DNA from: Flavihumibacter stibioxidans
Lineage (GTDB): Bacteria > Bacteroidota > Bacteroidia > Chitinophagales > Chitinophagaceae
Length of the DNA stretch: 64,000 nt
Direction: 5' to 3'
Assembly: GCF_014332695.1 (NCBI RefSeq)
Contig: NZ_MBUA01000001.1
Coordinates: 124,001 to 188,000, forward strand
In this document: in pieces, positions 26,800-35,604 of the stretch
Layout of the letters: each line of letters starts with the position of its first letter
Numbering within the stretch: position 1 is the stretch's first letter
The notes under the pieces: model-generated
Seen by the model: the letters and a program-made list of their open reading frames with translations, nothing else
Told to the model about the DNA's origin: nothing
Database searches by the model: none
Translations under genes and position numbers: made by a program

Positions 26800-28407
26800 T
26801 TAATGTCCACCGCCTACCTGGCTGTCGAAATCAAGGCCCTGGGACTTCAGAACGTTGCGAAGCTTGATCGCAAGATAAGCAAGGAAGGCAAAACATATCG
26901 CCGCAACCACATAGGAATAGTGCATCCCGATTCCTTCCATATCACCTAATGTACCCTGCAGTGGCGGAATAACTGCCCCACCAAGGATCATCATGATCAG
27001 GAAAGCGGAGCCCTGGCTGGTATACTTACCCAGACCGGCTACACCCAGCGAGAAAATACATGGCCACATTACTGAACAGCAAAGTCCGCCTGCCATCAGG
27101 GCATACACAGAAACAATGCCTTTGGTAAACACACCAACCAGCATGGCGATGGTTGCCAGAATAGCGAAAGTAAGCAGGGTCTTTACCGGTTTTTCCTGGC
27201 CATAGAAGAAAGCGATGATCATTATGACGATAACACCGGCATAAGCATAGATATCACGGATATCATTTCCGTATATTTTATTAACTATCAGGATCACGGC
27301 AAAAGCGATGAATGGAACCACAATGGTTGCAATGCGTTTACCCATGGCTGACAGGTTAAATACCCCGATGGCACCAGTCCAGCGTCCGATCATCATACTG
27401 CCCCAGTAAAGAGAAATATAGTGGGAAATCTGACTTTCATCCAATCCTGCCTCCGTGAAATAGCCGGGTGTTTTCAGCAATGCCCCGAAGTTATTGTCAA
27501 TTGTAACTTCCGCACCTACATAAACGAAGATGCCGATCATACCAAAGATCAGTTGCTGGTAGCGCATTGCCCCCCAGCCTTCACTGTTCTTAACGGCCTG
27601 GGCATTGGAATAGAAAAGGATGCCGATAACGACCACCAGCGTCAGGAGCAGTAAAACCAGTTTGTCAATTTCAGTGAATTGGCCAATCAGGATGATAACC
27701 AGGACAAGACCTGTCATCAACAATAATGAACCTGAAGCCTTATTGGCCTTTTCAAACTTCTCGTCGTTTTTACCTGCAGGCAGTTTTGAAAAAGTAAAGA
27801 AAAGTGCAACAGCCGCAAATACAGAAGCAACGATCAGGTAAAGGGTATTGATATTGGTGATGGTAATGTCTGCATGCTGGCCACCAACTGTTCCAAAGAG
27901 GAAGAAACTTACGATAATGGGGCCCAGTGTGGTTCCCAATGAGTTCACGCCACCACCCAGATTAAGTCTGTGTGAACCGGTTGAAGGATCACCCAGGACA
28001 ATGGCAAATGGCTGCGCAGCTGTCTGCTGCAGGGAAAAACCAAGTGCAACCACGAAAAAAGAACCCAGCAGGGCGGGAAATGAATTGGCATTTGCCGAAG
28101 GGATGATCAGCAAAGCACCGGCCACTGAGATCCAGAGCCCGTAAATAATACCTTTTTTGTAACCTATCTTGTTCAGGATATCATACCCGAAAACATTGGA
28201 AACAATGAACAGAAGGAGACTGCCGATAAAATAAGCTCCATAAAACGCAGAACCGATTAACTGGCTCTGAAACTGGTTGAGGCTGAAATGTGTTTTACAG
28301 AATGGGATCAGAATACTGTTGGAGGCAGCAATGAATCCCCAGAAAAAGAACACTACTACCAGCGTTGCAAGGGCGCCGGTATTAGTTGGTTGTTTGGTTT
28401 GAGACAT
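26800..28407 (-). CDS. Sugar MFS transporter (FucP/glucose-galactose type)
   Basis: The protein has 535 residues and about twelve or more membrane helices. The first helix, TLVVVFFFWGFIAASNSILI, and the following FCKTHFSLNQFQSQLIGSAF are typical of the FHS sugar symporter family. It probably imports glucose or a related hexose with protons or sodium. It is the first gene of an operon with the ROK kinase, which would phosphorylate the imported sugar. It is divergent from the glycogen synthase gene. Confidence 0.87.
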   Translation of the reverse strand: MSQTKQPTNTGALATLVVVFFFWGFIAASNSILIPFCKTHFSLNQFQSQLIGSAFYGAYFIGSLLLFIVSNVFGYDILNKIGYKKGIIYGLWISVAGALLIIPSANANSFPALLGSFFVVALGFSLQQTAAQPFAIVLGDPSTGSHRLNLGGGVNSLGTTLGPIIVSFFLFGTVGGQHADITITNINTLYLIVASVFAAVALFFTFSKLPAGKNDEKFEKANKASGSLLLMTGLVLVIILIGQFTEIDKLVLLLLTLVVVIGILFYSNAQAVKNSEGWGAMRYQQLIFGMIGIFVYVGAEVTIDNNFGALLKTPGYFTEAGLDESQISHYISLYWGSMMIGRWTGAIGVFNLSAMGKRIATIVVPFIAFAVILIVNKIYGNDIRDIYAYAGVIVIMIIAFFYGQEKPVKTLLTFAILATIAMLVGVFTKGIVSVYALMAGGLCCSVMWPCIFSLGVAGLGKYTSQGSAFLIMMILGGAVIPPLQGTLGDMEGIGMHYSYVVAAICFAFLAYLAIKLRNVLKSQGLDFDSQVGGGH

Positions 28408-28546
28408 AATTGTTCCGGGTTTTAGTTTTGCAAAAAGTACTTGCAGTTAAGGGGTGAAAATATGAAGAATTTTATTTGATTTAAATTTTTTAAGTTGTTA
28501 GGGGCCGCAATACTTTTTCTTGTTATATTCATCTGCAATTTTTTCT

Positions 28547-29965
28547 ATGGAAATTCTTCATGTTTCAGCCGAATGTTATCCCGTTGCCAAAGCCGGAGGC
28601 TTAGGAGATGTAGTGGGCGCCTTGCCCAAATACCTCAACGCTGCCGGACATATTGCCAAGGTGGTAATGCCCATGTACCGTACCAAATTTCTCTATGAGA
28701 ACAAATGGGAGGTTGTTCATAAATCAAGCGCCTACCTTGGAACTAATTGGTTTGACTATACCATTATCAAAGAGAAAACCAACAAACTCGGGTTTGACCT
28801 CTACCTGGTTGACATCAATGGCCTGCTCGATCGCGAAAAAATCTACTCTTACCCCGATGATGCCGAAAGGTTTACATCCTTCCAGATCGCGGTGGTGGAC
28901 TGGGTCAGCTCCTGGAAACACCACCCCGATATCATTCATGTTCATGATCACCATACAGCGCTGATCCCATTCATGATGAAACATTGCTACCAGTACATGC
29001 ATCTCGCCGATATCCCAACCGTACTGACCATCCACAATGCACAATACCAGGGATGGATGGATTGGGACAAATCAGATTATATTCCTCACTGGGACGGCTG
29101 GAGATGGGGGGTCCTGGACTGGAACAATATGATCAATCCGCTGGCAGCAGGAATCCGCTGTGCCTGGAAGGTAACCACCGTCAGCTGGAGTTATCTCCAC
29201 GAAATGCGCCAGGAAAGCAATGGACTTGAAGCCCTGTTTGAATATGAAAAAGGTAAATGCGTCGGTATCATAAATGGTATTGATACCAGGGTCTGGGACC
29301 CGGAAACTGATTCCTACCTTGACCATCACTTTTCCATCAAAACCCTGGAAGAAGGAAAAAGGGCTAACAAGTTGGAACTCTGCGAAGAGTTCGGACTAAA
29401 CCCCGATAAACCATTGTTCATTTTCATCGGTCGGCTGGTGGGAGAGAAAGCCGCTGACCTCTTACCAAAAGCAATAGGCGATTCGCTGTACTATATTGAC
29501 CAGCGCATGAACTTCCTGGTTCTGGGTAGCGGAGAGCCGCATATCGAAGAGGAACTGAACAATATGCGCAGTTACTGGATGGGTTACTACAATTCTAAGA
29601 TCGGTTACAACGAAAAACTGAGTCATAAAATGTATGCAGGCGCTGACTTCCTGCTGATGCCCAGCAGGGTAGAGCCCTGCGGGCTGAACCAGCTCTATTC
29701 CATGAGATATGGTACCGTTCCGGTAGTTCGCCGGACTGGCGGATTACGGGATACTGTTATAGATTATGCTGAACCAGGCGGTTACGGAATCTGTTTCAAT
29801 CATGCCAGCGTAGGCGATATCACCCATGCGATTTTCCGGGGGGTTGACTTGTACGAAGATCAGGAACACTTTACCGAAATCCGGAAAAAGCTGATGGAAA
29901 AAGATTTTAGCTGGGATATTAGTGCAGAACAATACATCGACTTGTACAAATCTTTATTATCTTAA
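28547..29965 (+). CDS. glgA: Glycogen synthase
   Basis: The protein has 472 residues. The start at 28547 places the family N-terminus MEILHVSAECYPVAKAGGLG at residue 1, containing the KxGGL ADP-glucose site. The C-terminal GT5 motif is MPSRVEPCGLNQLYSMRYGT, with the conserved Glu. It elongates alpha-1,4-glucan from ADP-glucose. It is followed 45 nt later by glgC, the enzyme that supplies ADP-glucose, so the two are probably co-transcribed. Confidence 0.94.
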   Translation: MEILHVSAECYPVAKAGGLGDVVGALPKYLNAAGHIAKVVMPMYRTKFLYENKWEVVHKSSAYLGTNWFDYTIIKEKTNKLGFDLYLVDINGLLDREKIYSYPDDAERFTSFQIAVVDWVSSWKHHPDIIHVHDHHTALIPFMMKHCYQYMHLADIPTVLTIHNAQYQGWMDWDKSDYIPHWDGWRWGVLDWNNMINPLAAGIRCAWKVTTVSWSYLHEMRQESNGLEALFEYEKGKCVGIINGIDTRVWDPETDSYLDHHFSIKTLEEGKRANKLELCEEFGLNPDKPLFIFIGRLVGEKAADLLPKAIGDSLYYIDQRMNFLVLGSGEPHIEEELNNMRSYWMGYYNSKIGYNEKLSHKMYAGADFLLMPSRVEPCGLNQLYSMRYGTVPVVRRTGGLRDTVIDYAEPGGYGICFNHASVGDITHAIFRGVDLYEDQEHFTEIRKKLMEKDFSWDISAEQYIDLYKSLLS

Positions 29966-30010
29966 TAACCGAGACCGAAATAAACCCAATTCTAATCCAA
30001 AAGCAACGAT

Positions 30011-31288
30011 ATGTCAATCAGTAAAGAAATGCTTGCCGTGATCCTGGGGGGTGGTGCAGGCACCCGTTTATATCCCTTAACAGCCAGCAGAAGTAAGCCA
30101 GCCGTTCCTATTGCAGGGAAGTACCGACTCGTGGATATTCCTATTTCAAACTGTATGAACTCGAACATCAACAGGATGTTTGTACTGACTCAGTTTAACT
30201 CCGCCTCATTAAACAGGCATATCAAGAATACCTATCATTTCAGTGCATTCAGTTCGGCATTTGTGGACATCCTGGCAGCAGAACAAACACCCGACAACCC
30301 CACCTGGTTCCAGGGAACAGCGGATGCGGTGAGGCAGAGCCTTCGACATATCGGACCGTTTGAAAGTGAATACGTGCTGATACTTTCGGGAGACCAGTTG
30401 TACCAGATGGATTTCAGCGATATGCTGGAAAACCATAAAAAACATGGCGCCGATATTTCCATAGCCACTATCCCGGTTGGAGACAGGGAAGCGCCTGAAT
30501 TCGGTATCCTTAAGGCCAGCGAAGGTTTCATAACTTCTTTTATTGAAAAACCAAAGAAGGAACTTCTGCCCGAATGGATCAGTGAAACAGGCGAAGAGAT
30601 GCGCGCCCAGGGCCGCAATTACCTGGCATCCATGGGTATCTATATTTTCAACAGGAAGCTTCTGTTCGACCTGCTGGAGAACGAGAAAAAAGACGCCACC
30701 GATTTTGGGAAGGAGATCATACCCGAGTCAATCGACAAATATAAAGTGGCCAGTTACCAGTACGACGGTTACTGGACTGATATCGGTAATATCTATTCAT
30801 TCTTTGAAGCCAATCTCAGCCTGACCCAGGACATCCCCGAATTCAACCTTTTTGACAATAAAAACGCGATTTATACCCGCGCCAGGATGCTGCCACCCGC
30901 CAAAATCAGCGGATCCACTTTAGAAAAAACCATAATCGCTGAGGGTTCCATCATCAATGCTTCGAGGGTGGAAAACACGGTTGTAGGTATCCGTTCGAGG
31001 ATTGGTCATGGCACCACGGTAGTAAGCAGTTACCTGATGGGTAATGACTACTTTGAGACCATTGCCGAGATGAACCATGCCCGCGAACATGGACAGCCCA
31101 TACTTGGAATCGGTGACCGTTGTTATATCAAGAATGCCATCGTCGACAAAAATGTCCGCATAGGTGATGATGTCCGCATCAATGGCGGGGATCACCTGGC
31201 CAATTGCGACCATGCGCTCTATACAGTAAAAGACGGAATCGTGGTAGTGAAGAAAGGCGCTGTAATCCCGAATGGATTTGTCATCTGA
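30011..31288 (+). CDS. glgC: Glucose-1-phosphate adenylyltransferase
   Basis: The protein has 425 residues. The nucleotide-binding signature AVILGGGAGTRLYPLTASRS and the KPAVPIAGKYRLVDIP segment are complete; SGDQLYQMDF provides the metal-binding Asp, and SFIEKPKK the substrate Lys. The C-terminal part is a left-handed beta-helix. It makes ADP-glucose for GlgA. A strong terminator follows at 31357. Confidence 0.96.
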   Translation: MSISKEMLAVILGGGAGTRLYPLTASRSKPAVPIAGKYRLVDIPISNCMNSNINRMFVLTQFNSASLNRHIKNTYHFSAFSSAFVDILAAEQTPDNPTWFQGTADAVRQSLRHIGPFESEYVLILSGDQLYQMDFSDMLENHKKHGADISIATIPVGDREAPEFGILKASEGFITSFIEKPKKELLPEWISETGEEMRAQGRNYLASMGIYIFNRKLLFDLLENEKKDATDFGKEIIPESIDKYKVASYQYDGYWTDIGNIYSFFEANLSLTQDIPEFNLFDNKNAIYTRARMLPPAKISGSTLEKTIIAEGSIINASRVENTVVGIRSRIGHGTTVVSSYLMGNDYFETIAEMNHAREHGQPILGIGDRCYIKNAIVDKNVRIGDDVRINGGDHLANCDHALYTVKDGIVVVKKGAVIPNGFVI

Positions 31289-31356
31289 TACAGTTTGATG
31301 GCAGATAGTTGATTTCCGACTACAGAAAAGGGAACGGTTTCCATATGAATTTATTT

Positions 31357-31386
31357 AAGGTCCGGTAATAACCCGGACCTTTTTTA
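31357..31386 (+). terminator. Intrinsic terminator of the glgA-glgC operon
   Basis: The 9-bp stem AAGGTCCGG / CCGGACCTT has a 7-nt loop and is followed by TTTTTA. It lies 69 nt downstream of glgC and is immediately followed by the 8-bp tandem repeats. Confidence 0.92.
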
Positions 31387-31425
31387 TTGACCCATTCACC
31401 CATTGACCCATTCACCTATTCACTT
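31386..31425. repeat. Five tandem 8-bp repeats (ATTSACCC)
   Basis: The units are ATTGACCC, ATTCACCC, ATTGACCC, ATTCACCT and ATTCACTT, in direct succession. They lie between the glgC terminator and the promoter/operator of the maltose-type transporter gene. Confidence 0.85.
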
Positions 31426-31445
31426 TTTTCCCCTATATTCGAATC

Positions 31446-31462
31446 TGTGTATTTTATACACA
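31446..31462. promoter_or_regulatory. Dyad operator TGTGTA-N5-TACACA ahead of the maltose-type operon
   Basis: The arms TGTGTA (31446-31451) and TACACA (31457-31462) enclose TTTTA. It lies 16 nt before the ATG at 31479 and 4 nt after a possible -7 box, TATATTCG at 31434-31441, so a bound protein would block transcription start. The same dyad with the same spacer length occurs ahead of malQ (46445-46461). A shared regulator of alpha-glucan genes is inferred. Confidence 0.7.
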
Positions 31463-31478
31463 TTAAAACACGATTGCC

Positions 31479-32897
31479 ATGGCTGTATCAGCTAGTACCG
31501 GGAGCCAGCAAAAAAGCGGGCTCCTTCCAAAACCCAGATTAACCGTTGCCCAGATCTTCACCATGAGTTTTGGATTCATGGGAATACAATTCGGGTTCGC
31601 ACTGCAGAATGGAAATACCAGCCGCATCCTCCGGTCTTTTGGCGCCGATGTGGAACACCTGCCCATGTTCTGGCTGGTTGCCCCCCTGGTAGGAATGATC
31701 GTCCAGCCCATCATCGGACATTACAGTGACCGCACCTGGAACCGGTTTGGAAGAAGGAAACCCTATTTCCTGACTGGCGCCATACTATCCTCACTGGCCC
31801 TGGTTTTCCTGCCCAATTCAGGTGCCCTTGCCGGCATTATTCCAGCTCTCTGGATCGGCGCAGGCATGGTGATGGTGATGGATGCTTCATTTAATATAGC
31901 CATGGAACCCTTCCGGGCATTGGTGGCGGATAACCTTTCCGACAACCAGCGTACCATGGGTTTTAGTATCCAGACATTCCTTATTGGCCTTGGTGCAGTA
32001 GCAGGCTCCATTCTTCCCGAATGGCTGGCGGGAAGTGGATTCAGCATGGAGGCAGGCACTGATGGTGTGGCAGACAATATCAAATACTCCTTTTATATCG
32101 GTGCGGCAGTTTTTATCGCAGCCATATTAATTACCGTTTTCTTTTCGAAGGAATACCCACCGAAGGAATATGAACAATACCATGGCAAACAGGAAGGCAC
32201 ACACGAAAAATCCGGACTGTCTGCAATTCTCCGTGATTTTGGCAATATGCCTAAAACAATGAAGCAGCTGGGACTTGTTCAGTTTTTCAGCTGGTTTGCC
32301 TTATTCAGCATGTGGGTGTTTACCACTGATGCCGTGGCCACGCATGTTTACGGCCTGAGTGGTGAATATTCCAAAACCGTTGAATACAATGACGCCGGCA
32401 ACAAAGTGAGTTCAGCTTTTGGCGTATATAATTTCGTTGCAATGATCTACGCCCTATTCCTGCCATTCATTGCAAAACAGTTTGGCCGTAAAATGACGCA
32501 TGCTTTTTCGCTGGTAGCCGGAGGTGTCGGACTGATCTCCATTTATTTTCTCAAAGATCCCTCCATGCTGAAATTCTCAATGGTGGGAGTGGGGCTCGCC
32601 TGGGCCAGTATCCTGGCAATGCCTTACGTGATTTTATCCAGCTCCATCCCACCGGGCAAACTCGGCATTTACATGGGCATATTCAACTTTTTTATCACCC
32701 TCCCCCAAATTGTAAATGGATTATTCGGTGGCTGGATTGTCAAAAACATTTATAATGGGGAACCGGTTTATGCCATTGTGCTGGCTGGATTCTTCATGCT
32801 TTGCGCAGCAGTCAGTGTACTGTTTGTGTATGATGAAGGATGGGTAAAAATCAAAGAGGAGAAACTAATCAACATAAAAACCAACACACAAGGATGA
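31479..32897 (+). CDS. MFS transporter, maltose/sucrose (SLC45/GPH-like) type
   Basis: The protein has 472 residues and twelve predicted helices. The N-terminal segment FTMSFGFMGIQFGFALQNGN, the loop GHYSDRTWNRFGRRKPYF between helices 2 and 3, and MVMDASFNIAMEPFRALVAD are characteristic of the SLC45/GPH group that carries alpha-glucosides. It probably imports maltose or maltodextrin. Its stop overlaps the amylase start by ATGA, giving a two-gene operon under the dyad at 31446. Confidence 0.88.
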   Translation: MAVSASTGSQQKSGLLPKPRLTVAQIFTMSFGFMGIQFGFALQNGNTSRILRSFGADVEHLPMFWLVAPLVGMIVQPIIGHYSDRTWNRFGRRKPYFLTGAILSSLALVFLPNSGALAGIIPALWIGAGMVMVMDASFNIAMEPFRALVADNLSDNQRTMGFSIQTFLIGLGAVAGSILPEWLAGSGFSMEAGTDGVADNIKYSFYIGAAVFIAAILITVFFSKEYPPKEYEQYHGKQEGTHEKSGLSAILRDFGNMPKTMKQLGLVQFFSWFALFSMWVFTTDAVATHVYGLSGEYSKTVEYNDAGNKVSSAFGVYNFVAMIYALFLPFIAKQFGRKMTHAFSLVAGGVGLISIYFLKDPSMLKFSMVGVGLAWASILAMPYVILSSSIPPGKLGIYMGIFNFFITLPQIVNGLFGGWIVKNIYNGEPVYAIVLAGFFMLCAAVSVLFVYDEGWVKIKEEKLINIKTNTQG

Positions 32898-34744
32898 AAC
32901 AGTTCAGGTTGACCATAATCCTTTTGCTGCTGGCAGCAGCGGCAGGTGCACAGGAAGTAAATTTCTATCCGACCAATTGGTGGCTGGGAATGAACAACCC
33001 CCGCGTACAGGTAATGCTTCATAGCAAGGATATCGGAAAAGGAGATATCACCATGGCAGAATACGCCGGTGTGCAACTCGAAAAAGTCCATAAAGCTGAA
33101 AACCCTAATTATGTTTTCCTCGACCTGCTCATAACAGGAGCGGCAAAACCGGGAAACCTTTCCTTCACAGTGAAGCAGGGAAAAAACAGCCGTACACTTC
33201 AATATCCAATCGGCGCCCGCAGGAAAGGCAACGGTAAAGACTATGCCAAAGGAGTAACTTCTGAAGACCTGGTATATTTACTGATCCCCGACCGTTTCAG
33301 TAATGGTGATCCATCCAACGATAAAATTCCCGGGCTGCTCGACCAGACCCTAAACAGGGATTCCATTTACCACCGCCATGGCGGCGACCTGAAGGGCATC
33401 ATCAAGCACCTTGATTACCTGCAGGACCTGGGCGTAACGGCATTATGGCTCCTGCCCGTATGGCAGAATAACATGCCCGACCGTACCGAACACGGTTATG
33501 CCATCACCAACCACTACAGGGTGGAACCACGATTAGGTACAAACGAAGATTACCTGGCCCTCAGCAATGAATTGCACAACCGCGGCATGAAACTGGTACA
33601 GGATGTGATCTACAACCACACAGGTCTTTTCCACTTCTTCGTGCAGGATAAACCCATGAAAGACTGGCTGCATGAATGGCCAGCCTATACCCAGACCAAT
33701 TATAAGGACCAGATATTATTTGACCCTTACGCCAGCACCACGGACCGGAAGAAATTGCTGGACGGGTGGTTCACACCCATGATGCCCGACCTCAACCAGG
33801 GAAATCCGTTTGTGGCCAATTTTCTCATCCAGCATGCCATCTGGAGTGTGGAGCAGTTTGGTGTGGACGGATGGCGCATAGATACCTATATCTACAATGA
33901 CCTGGACTTCATGAACCGCTGTAACAAGGCCCTGCTGGATGAATACCCGCAGATCTCCATATTTGGCGAAACCTGGGTGCATGGCGTTCCAAACCAGGCA
34001 TACTTTACCGCCAACAACCTGGGTGATGTGCCATTTAAAAGCAATCTTCCAGCGACTACAGATTTCCAGCAATTGTTTTACGGTATCCAGGAGACCCTTA
34101 CCAAGCCTTTTGGCTGGACAGACGGTGTAAATAAATTGTACACGACTACGGCCCAGGACTATATGTACAGGGACCCGATGAAACAGGTTATTTTTCTTGA
34201 CAACCATGACCTTGCCCGTTTTTATTCAGTAATAGGGGAGGACACCGCAAAGTATAAAATTGCCCTCAGCTGGTTGCTGACATTCCGTGGCGTGCCGCAA
34301 CTTTACTATGGCAATGAAAACCTGATGACTGGTTTCACCAATCCTGATGGCTGGGTTCGCCTGGATTTTAAAGGAGGATGGCCGGGTGATAAGGAAAACA
34401 AATTCACGTCCGCAGGCCGCACCGCAAAAGAAAATGAAATTTTCAACCATCTTCGCAGCCTCGCACAGTTCCGCAGGCAATCCAGCGCCATTAAAACCGG
34501 TAAGCTGATGCAGTTCGTCCCTGAAGATGGAGTTTATGTGTACTTCCGTTACGACGGCAACCAGACCATTATGTGTGTAATGAATACCAACACCACAGAA
34601 AAAACCATCGAAACAGGCAGGTACAGTGAGCGTACCAACGGTTTTAAAAAAGGGCTTGATATTCCCACCGGGAAAACCTACGAACTCAACGGCAAACTGA
34701 CCCTGTCCCCAATGAGCATGCTGGTGCTGAACCTAGGTGTCTGA
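32894..34744 (+). CDS. GH13 cyclomaltodextrinase/neopullulanase-like amylase (SusA-like)
   Basis: The protein has 616 residues. The start at 32894 has an AAGG just upstream and gives a signal peptide (MKQFRLTIILLLLAAAAGAQ). An N-terminal Cyc-maltodext domain (NFYPTNWWLGMNNPRVQ) precedes the catalytic barrel: region I QDVIYNHTG, region II GVDGWRIDTYIYN with the nucleophile Asp, region III FGETWVHG with the acid Glu, and region IV FLDNHD. It degrades maltodextrins or cyclodextrins in the periplasm. Its last codons, GGT GTC TGA, lie in a family A repeat. Confidence 0.93.
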   Translation: MKQFRLTIILLLLAAAAGAQEVNFYPTNWWLGMNNPRVQVMLHSKDIGKGDITMAEYAGVQLEKVHKAENPNYVFLDLLITGAAKPGNLSFTVKQGKNSRTLQYPIGARRKGNGKDYAKGVTSEDLVYLLIPDRFSNGDPSNDKIPGLLDQTLNRDSIYHRHGGDLKGIIKHLDYLQDLGVTALWLLPVWQNNMPDRTEHGYAITNHYRVEPRLGTNEDYLALSNELHNRGMKLVQDVIYNHTGLFHFFVQDKPMKDWLHEWPAYTQTNYKDQILFDPYASTTDRKKLLDGWFTPMMPDLNQGNPFVANFLIQHAIWSVEQFGVDGWRIDTYIYNDLDFMNRCNKALLDEYPQISIFGETWVHGVPNQAYFTANNLGDVPFKSNLPATTDFQQLFYGIQETLTKPFGWTDGVNKLYTTTAQDYMYRDPMKQVIFLDNHDLARFYSVIGEDTAKYKIALSWLLTFRGVPQLYYGNENLMTGFTNPDGWVRLDFKGGWPGDKENKFTSAGRTAKENEIFNHLRSLAQFRRQSSAIKTGKLMQFVPEDGVYVYFRYDGNQTIMCVMNTNTTEKTIETGRYSERTNGFKKGLDIPTGKTYELNGKLTLSPMSMLVLNLGV

Positions 34745-34857
34745 CATGTTACAGGTGTCTGACGTTCTTCAGGCGTCTGACGTTTGTGATTGGTGAATTC
34801 ATTGACCCTAAACGTCAGACGCCTGGAATACGTCACCTGAAACATGTCAGACACCTA
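34734..34857. repeat. Long imperfect inverted repeat, family A copy 4
   Basis: The outer arms AGGTGTCTGACATGTT (34735-34750) and their complement (34841-34856) pair over 16 bp. An inner 16-bp pair, CAGGCGTCTGACGTTT with its complement, closes a 25-nt loop, with a partly paired middle section. Several GTCTGAC half-units are present. The element contributes the TGA of the amylase gene (34742-34744) and the last two bases of the TAG of the GLPGLI gene (34855-34857), and would terminate both convergent genes. Confidence 0.85.
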
Positions 34858-35604
34858 TAAAAGTGACCACCAGGTAAACTTTTCACCACGCTTACCCCAG
34901 TCGGAGAAGGAGGATTTTAACATTGGTGCCATCTGCGGAGCATCGATCTTTTTCCCCTTGTCATTTATGGTAAATACCGAAGCAGGAGGAAGATTCAGTT
35001 CCACCTTTGTGGCAAACCAGGTACTGTACAGCCGCGGAACTGCCAAACCAAGTATCATTCCTGGCAGGCCGCCAAATGACTCAGGACCGCCGCTGACAGG
35101 GATCTCGTCGGTATAAAAAGCAACAACATAAACAGAATCACTGATGATGCCAACTGCCTTGCGGCAATCAAAACCCGCTATCTGGCGAAACTCATTGCTG
35201 ATCTTCCACTGTACCTTATTGAGACTGTCGGTAACAATAAAGGTTTCCTCAAATACCTTCTTGCGGCTGGAATATTTCTGGCTGTTAAAATCAGTCAGCA
35301 CAATGTTTTCCTTGGCCGGCCCTATCAGCCAGGGCTCTACCTTTGTATCCGTTTGACGACCCGGTTTGTAAATGGACTTTTCGCGGGTAAAGGAAAGATT
35401 GAAATAGGAATCATGGAAACGTGGTTGCCGTTTGATGAACTCCTTGAAAAACTCACCTTGTTCTTCATCCATTTCAAACTGGCGGTGTACATTGATCTTC
35501 CGCTCATATTCAATTACCCCGTTTGAAATAAATACAGCCTGCGCCTGCAGGAAAGAAACCGAAAAGACAAGGCCGGCAATCAATATAAACTTTTTCATAA
35601 GCAT
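34855..35604 (-). CDS. GLPGLI-family protein
   Basis: The protein has 249 residues. A signal peptide (MLMKKFILIAGLVFSVSFLQ, cleaved near AQA) is followed by the family core, with ISNGVIEYERKINVH and the signature GGLPGMILGL, plus WKISNEFRQIAGFDCRKA. The family is common in Bacteroidota and its role is unknown, often beside an outer-membrane receptor. The start overlaps the stop of the barrel gene by one base (TGATG), so they are coupled. An alternative start is 6 nt further in. Confidence 0.88.
   Translation of the reverse strand: MLMKKFILIAGLVFSVSFLQAQAVFISNGVIEYERKINVHRQFEMDEEQGEFFKEFIKRQPRFHDSYFNLSFTREKSIYKPGRQTDTKVEPWLIGPAKENIVLTDFNSQKYSSRKKVFEETFIVTDSLNKVQWKISNEFRQIAGFDCRKAVGIISDSVYVVAFYTDEIPVSGGPESFGGLPGMILGLAVPRLYSTWFATKVELNLPPASVFTINDKGKKIDAPQMAPMLKSSFSDWGKRGEKFTWWSLL

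Noticed and set aside
31386-31425. Tandem repeats considered as a CRISPR array
   Set aside because: The units are 8 bp with no spacers and there are no cas genes.
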